DNA of 9,005 nt from NCBI GenBank assembly GCA_029262975.1, contig JAJCYJ010000921.1:1-9005 (forward strand). Reading direction: 5' to 3'. Below the pieces are notes generated by a model that was not told the DNA's origin, made no database searches, and worked only from the letters and a program-made list of their open reading frames with translations. Position numbers and translations under genes: made by a program. Source of the stretch: Saprospiraceae bacterium (GTDB lineage: Bacteria > Bacteroidota > Bacteroidia > Chitinophagales > Saprospiraceae). The first letter of the stretch is position 1. Every line of letters starts with the position of its first letter. Shown here piece after piece: positions 6,835-9,005 of this stretch.

Positions 6835-7350
6835 TTGCCTGTGAAGTGGATATTACTATTGGCATATTGTTATATGTCGGGATCAGAAAACATTAGAGAG
6901 AGCTATATCGAATCACATAAAGATATTGCCATCGTGGAAATGCATAGAAGTGGTATACCTGCAAGTGTAAAGTTAGCGCAGGCTATTTTAGAATCACATA
7001 GCGGTACTTCATCCTTTGCTATTTCTTCCAACAATCATTTTGGGATTAAATGTAAGAGTTATTGGAAAGGTAATACTTACTACCACAAGGATGATGACTT
7101 TGATGATGAAGGACAATTATTGGAATCATGTTTCAGATCCTACAATCGAGTTATGGATTCATACATTGACCATAGTAACTTTTTAAGAGAAAGTAGCCAC
7201 TATGCAGGACTCTTTTTGCTACCATTGAGTGATTACGTTGGCTGGGCTAAAGGGTTACAAAAAAATGGATATGCTACGGATCCACATTACGCCAGGAAAC
7301 TTATTTCTATAATCGAAAGAGAAGAGCTGAGAAGGTATGACTTAATGTAA
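6835..7350 (+). CDS. Small glucosaminidase-domain protein (GH73-like)
   Basis: The 171 residues hold almost only a glucosaminidase domain. The family pattern is clear: SVKLAQAILESHSG with likely catalytic E53, NNHFGIKC (66-73), CFRSY (99-103), and a closing GYATDPHYARKLISIIE (145-161). These enzymes cut the glycan chain of peptidoglycan in cell-wall turnover. The N-terminus (WILLLAYCYM) is a short hydrophobic stretch, probably a signal or anchor. There is no ATG before it: TTG at 6835, GTG at 6841 (giving Met-Lys-Trp) or ATG at 6874 (no leader) are all possible, with an in-frame TAA at 6820. I give the longest; 6841 is equally plausible. No LysM or SPOR binding domain is present, so wall targeting is not explained. 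It is divergent from the zinc hydrolase gene across an 84-base gap. Confidence 0.88.
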   Translation: MPVKWILLLAYCYMSGSENIRESYIESHKDIAIVEMHRSGIPASVKLAQAILESHSGTSSFAISSNNHFGIKCKSYWKGNTYYHKDDDFDDEGQLLESCFRSYNRVMDSYIDHSNFLRESSHYAGLFLLPLSDYVGWAKGLQKNGYATDPHYARKLISIIEREELRRYDLM

Positions 7351-7361
7351 ATCAACTAGAT

Positions 7362-7382
7362 ATATATAAAAAAATTATATAT
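7362..7382. repeat. A/T-only inverted repeat after the glucosaminidase gene
   Basis: ATATATAA (7362-7369) and TTATATAT (7375-7382) are exact reverse complements around five A, beginning 12 bases after the stop. It could slow RNA polymerase at the end of the gene, but there is no GC in the stem and no T-run, so I do not call it a terminator. Confidence 0.4.
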
Positions 7383-7398
7383 TAAATAAATCAAAATA

Positions 7399-7431
7399 TT
7401 TGCTTATTCAGTAGGTAACCATATACATTTG
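7399..7431 (+). promoter_or_regulatory. Consensus Bacteroidota promoter for the small RNA
   Basis: TTTG at 7399-7402, 21 bases of spacer, then TACATTTG at 7424-7431: both boxes match the TTTG / TAnnTTTG consensus exactly and the spacing is in the accepted 19-21 range. The expected start, about 7 bases on, falls near 7438-7440, where the paired 5' end of the RNA begins. It is the best promoter in the window. Confidence 0.7.
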
Positions 7432-7437
7432 TAAGAT

Positions 7438-7550
7438 AGCCAAGGCAATAGAACCGGACTAATAAACCAATCTTGAGAAAAGATAGTAGAATCTTGAACC
7501 TATTTAGATTTCCTACTCAAAGTTCAGTTCAATTTGCCTTGGTTTTTTTT
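7438..7550 (+). ncRNA. Candidate structured small RNA, ~113 nt, possibly 6S-like
   Basis: The ends pair perfectly: CCAAGGCAA (7440-7448) with TTGCCTTGG (7534-7542), followed directly by nine T (7543-7551). After a small internal loop, GAAC (7451-7454) pairs with GTTC (7527-7530). Inside, the 5' side has an open stretch (7455-7469) and a small hairpin ATCTT/AAGAT (7470-7474 with 7480-7484). Then comes a longer apical hairpin: AGTAG/CTACT (7485-7489 with 7513-7517) and AATCT/AGATT (7490-7494 with 7506-7510), with an 11-base loop. The 3' side CAAAGTTCA (7518-7526) stays open. A rod with a central bubble, paired ends and a T-run resembles 6S RNA, which binds RNA polymerase; a 6S-Flavo family is known in Bacteroidota. 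Sequence identity to that family is not checked. I see no SRP-RNA GGAA loop region and no tmRNA-like reading frame. Confidence 0.6.
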
Positions 7551-7551
7551 T
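7534..7551 (+). terminator. 3' arm and T-run ending the small RNA
   Basis: The 3' strand of the closing helix (TTGCCTTGG) runs straight into nine T, as in intrinsic terminators. The partner strand is about 85 bases upstream, so the loop is much longer than usual; folding of the inner hairpins would bring the arms together. Confidence 0.45.
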
Positions 7552-7597
7552 GTATATATAGATCACTTCACATTTTCAGACAAAAAACACATATATA

Positions 7598-7615
7598 TTT
7601 TTTATATATAAAAAA
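7598..7615. repeat. 18-base A/T palindrome
   Basis: TTTTTTATATATAAAAAA is a perfect palindrome. It may be an easily melted or bent stretch upstream of the repeat-protein gene, or simply a chance result of AT-rich sequence. No known operator is recognised. Confidence 0.35.
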
Positions 7616-7683
7616 CTTTCTCTATCATTGTCATCAAATAGGTCAGTAAGCTGTCTGTTCCTATAATTTTAAGACCCACCAAC

Positions 7684-7747
7684 TTAAGTTAGAATCATTA
7701 GAACCTCTTTGGGTATAGCTATGCCCGTTTTTGATTGCTTAACTTAA
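7684..7747 (+). promoter_or_regulatory. Structured 5' leader of the repeat-protein gene
   Basis: An outer helix TTAAGTTA (7684-7691) pairs with TAACTTAA (7740-7747). It encloses a hairpin GGGTAT/ATGCCC (7711-7716 with 7721-7726, loop AGCT, one G-U pair) followed by GTTTTTG. The outer helix ends 11 bases before the ATG at 7759. ACCCA (7674-7678) could pair instead with TGGGT (7710-7714), so two exclusive folds are possible. It could be a weak attenuator or an mRNA-stability element. No riboswitch class is recognised and no good promoter box is found directly upstream. Confidence 0.3.
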
Positions 7748-7758
7748 ATATTACTCAA

Positions 7759-9005
7759 ATGAAAGCTTTACGACTGGTCCTAATCACCAGTGTATGCCTC
7801 TTAATGGCTTATGTTGCATCAGCGCAGGTCAAAATTGGAGATGACGAATTAGAATTGGGCCAGGACCATTGGTTAGAAATAAAAAGGCTTGATACACTTC
7901 TCATTGTGACTGACCAATTACAACTCGGTCGGACCAATGATCCCCATACATCAAATCCTCATAATCCCAGCGTAGACGCCATTATGCTAAAACTTTATGG
8001 TTATGGACTTGGAAAGTTTGTACCTACTGGGGCTGCACCCTATATTCAGGATACTTTAATGCTTGGAGGAATTACTTCAAATGTTTTTGCTGGAATAACG
8101 AATGACGGACAACTTCTTGAGGTGCCATTAAAAATGGTACTCGATATTCAAGGTTCAACTGTAGCAGATCTTTCATTTTTTAATGGATTGGATACCTTTG
8201 GCACAGTTGACTTAACACCCATGTTAGAAGCTAATACTTTCTACCTTGCGGACGGGACTTTGGATGAAGACCGAACCGTAGATGGGGGTGGGCAAACACT
8301 TACATTTACAAATCTTGATAGCGTAGAGATAGATGCTGGCTTTATAACTATTGATGGAGATCAAGTGGCAATCCAACAGGATGGCCAGGATATAATCCAA
8401 ATCAACGCAGTTGAACAAGTTAAATTTAGGTCCAGTACCAGAGATAGCATTTTCTTCATGGATACTACCGGTATATTGAGCGCATCCTATTATGGTGATA
8501 TCTCGAATGCAGATGCATCATTTAGCACAATAGTCGGAGTACTACCAGATGGAACGCTTGTGGATGTAGATGTCAATGATATTCTTGGCGCACAGGAAGA
8601 TAGTACAATATATACACACAATGGAACCTTAACCGGAGACAGGACATTAACGGGCGCGAATCTTGATTTGACATTTTCAGGAATCAATGTATTCCAGGTT
8701 ACAGGAGATAGTGTAGATGTAGATGTAACGACTGTTGATCTTGATGGGACAAATTATAGTGCTGATTATACAAATATCACCTCAGCGGCGACAGCGACAA
8801 ATGCATCAAGTGGAGCAGATGTAACGGTAACGGCTACAGGAGGTAGTACAACAGTAGGAGCGTCAGCGGATGTGGTTGTGAATGCAGCTACTGGTACAGT
8901 AGATATCAATACACCAGATGTAATATTATCAGATACATTGAATATGGAAATCTATGGATCAGATAATATCAAAGGAACATTTACGACGATTCTTGCCTCC
9001 GATGC
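7759..9005 (+). CDS. Secreted repeat protein, tail-fibre/beta-solenoid-like, C-terminus beyond the window
   Basis: The frame is open from ATG 7759 to the window end (415 full codons). A signal peptide (residues 1-22, ending VASA before QVKI) marks export. The rest has no Cys apart from the leader and is rich in Asp, Thr, Gly, Val and Ser, with short alternating beta-strand patterns. Two kinds of internal repeat recur: 'FYLADGTLDEDRTV' (161-174) with 'IYTHNGTLTGDRTL' (284-297), and 'VFAGITNDGQLLEV' (109-122) with 'TIVGVLPDGTLVDV' (257-270). A third copy begins at 407 (TFTTILASDA) at the edge. Such DGTLxxDRT repeats occur in large Bacteroidota surface proteins resembling phage tail fibres, some ending in a peptidase S74 chaperone or a sorting domain. 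That end is not visible here. Function is unknown; adhesion or a surface fibre is my inference. Confidence 0.8.
   Translation, partial: MKALRLVLITSVCLLMAYVASAQVKIGDDELELGQDHWLEIKRLDTLLIVTDQLQLGRTNDPHTSNPHNPSVDAIMLKLYGYGLGKFVPTGAAPYIQDTLMLGGITSNVFAGITNDGQLLEVPLKMVLDIQGSTVADLSFFNGLDTFGTVDLTPMLEANTFYLADGTLDEDRTVDGGGQTLTFTNLDSVEIDAGFITIDGDQVAIQQDGQDIIQINAVEQVKFRSSTRDSIFFMDTTGILSASYYGDISNADASFSTIVGVLPDGTLVDVDVNDILGAQEDSTIYTHNGTLTGDRTLTGANLDLTFSGINVFQVTGDSVDVDVTTVDLDGTNYSADYTNITSAATATNASSGADVTVTATGGSTTVGASADVVVNAATGTVDINTPDVILSDTLNMEIYGSDNIKGTFTTILASD
8239..8307 (+). repeat. Protein repeat, copy 1 (DGTLxxDRT type)
   Basis: This encodes residues 161-183 of the repeat protein. Matching residues with copy 2 are the pattern Y-x-x-(D/N)-G-T-L-x-x-D-R-T-(V/L) and a closing L-T-F. 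DNA identity is lower than protein-pattern identity, so the copies are old. Confidence 0.6.
8608..8676 (+). repeat. Protein repeat, copy 2 (DGTLxxDRT type)
   Basis: This encodes residues 284-306 of the repeat protein, 123 residues after copy 1. It ends in DLTFSG where copy 1 ends in TLTFTN. Confidence 0.6.

Larger units (their letters stand above)
7351..7758. other. Gene-free, AT-rich intergenic region
   Basis: These 408 bases contain no credible reading frame on either strand. In order they hold an A/T-only inverted repeat, a promoter with a structured RNA and its T-run, an AT palindrome, and a leader with inverted repeats in front of the repeat protein. Short TATATATA runs recur on both sides of the RNA gene. 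I found no tRNA, CRISPR or insertion-sequence end here. Confidence 0.7.

Noticed and set aside
7351..7758. tRNA, tmRNA, SRP RNA or riboswitch in the gap
   Set aside because: I see no cloverleaf with CCA-adjacent acceptor stem, no tag-peptide frame, no SRP GGAA loop region and no known riboswitch core. Only the 6S-like rod fits.
8224..8687. Two minus-strand frames inside the repeat protein
   Set aside because: The plus-strand frame is open for over 1.2 kb with a signal peptide and internal repeats; the antisense frames show neither leader nor family pattern.

Overview
This window looks like a chromosomal segment of a low-GC member of the Bacteroidota. The evidence is promoter-like sites of the TTTG / TAnnTTTG type in three intergenic regions, no convincing Shine-Dalgarno sites ahead of the genes, several TTG start codons, and protein variants typical of the phylum (Obg without an OCT domain, adenylate kinase with a short lid, L25 of the long CTC type with an acidic tail). 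A marine or environmental Saprospiria/Cytophagia-like organism is possible, but I cannot fix the class from this sequence.

Left part (1-1531, minus strand): two adjacent, clearly paralogous exported thioredoxin-fold proteins with WCxPCK active sites. They share a 4-base TTGA stop/start overlap, and the second gene runs off the left edge. A TAnnTTTG box lies upstream of the pair. Next comes a plus-strand class III PLP aminotransferase (1664-2866), whose stop codon overlaps the stop of the convergent obg gene in a TTAA palindrome.

Middle part (2863-6750, minus strand): a tight run reads rplY (L25), NlpC/P60 lipoprotein, adk, obg, with gaps of 18, 7 and 9 bases and one good promoter upstream of rplY. 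It joins translation and ribosome assembly (L25, Obg), adenylate balance (Adk) and a wall hydrolase. Upstream of it is a zinc-dependent succinylglutamate desuccinylase/aspartoacylase-family gene on the same strand. A small glucosaminidase (plus strand) diverges from that gene.

Right part (7351-9005): a 408-base AT-rich gap holds the most interesting object in the window. A perfect Bacteroidota promoter sits just ahead of a ~113-nt RNA whose 5' and 3' ends pair in a 9-bp helix followed by nine T. The inside folds as a bubble with hairpins. This is a strong small-RNA candidate, possibly 6S-like. After it comes a leader with inverted repeats and then the start of a long secreted repeat protein with tail-fibre/beta-solenoid character, which runs off the right edge.

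Most of the window is housekeeping. The parts worth a second look are the small RNA, the thioredoxin pair, the composition and TTG starts of the rplY-obg operon, and the repeat protein.
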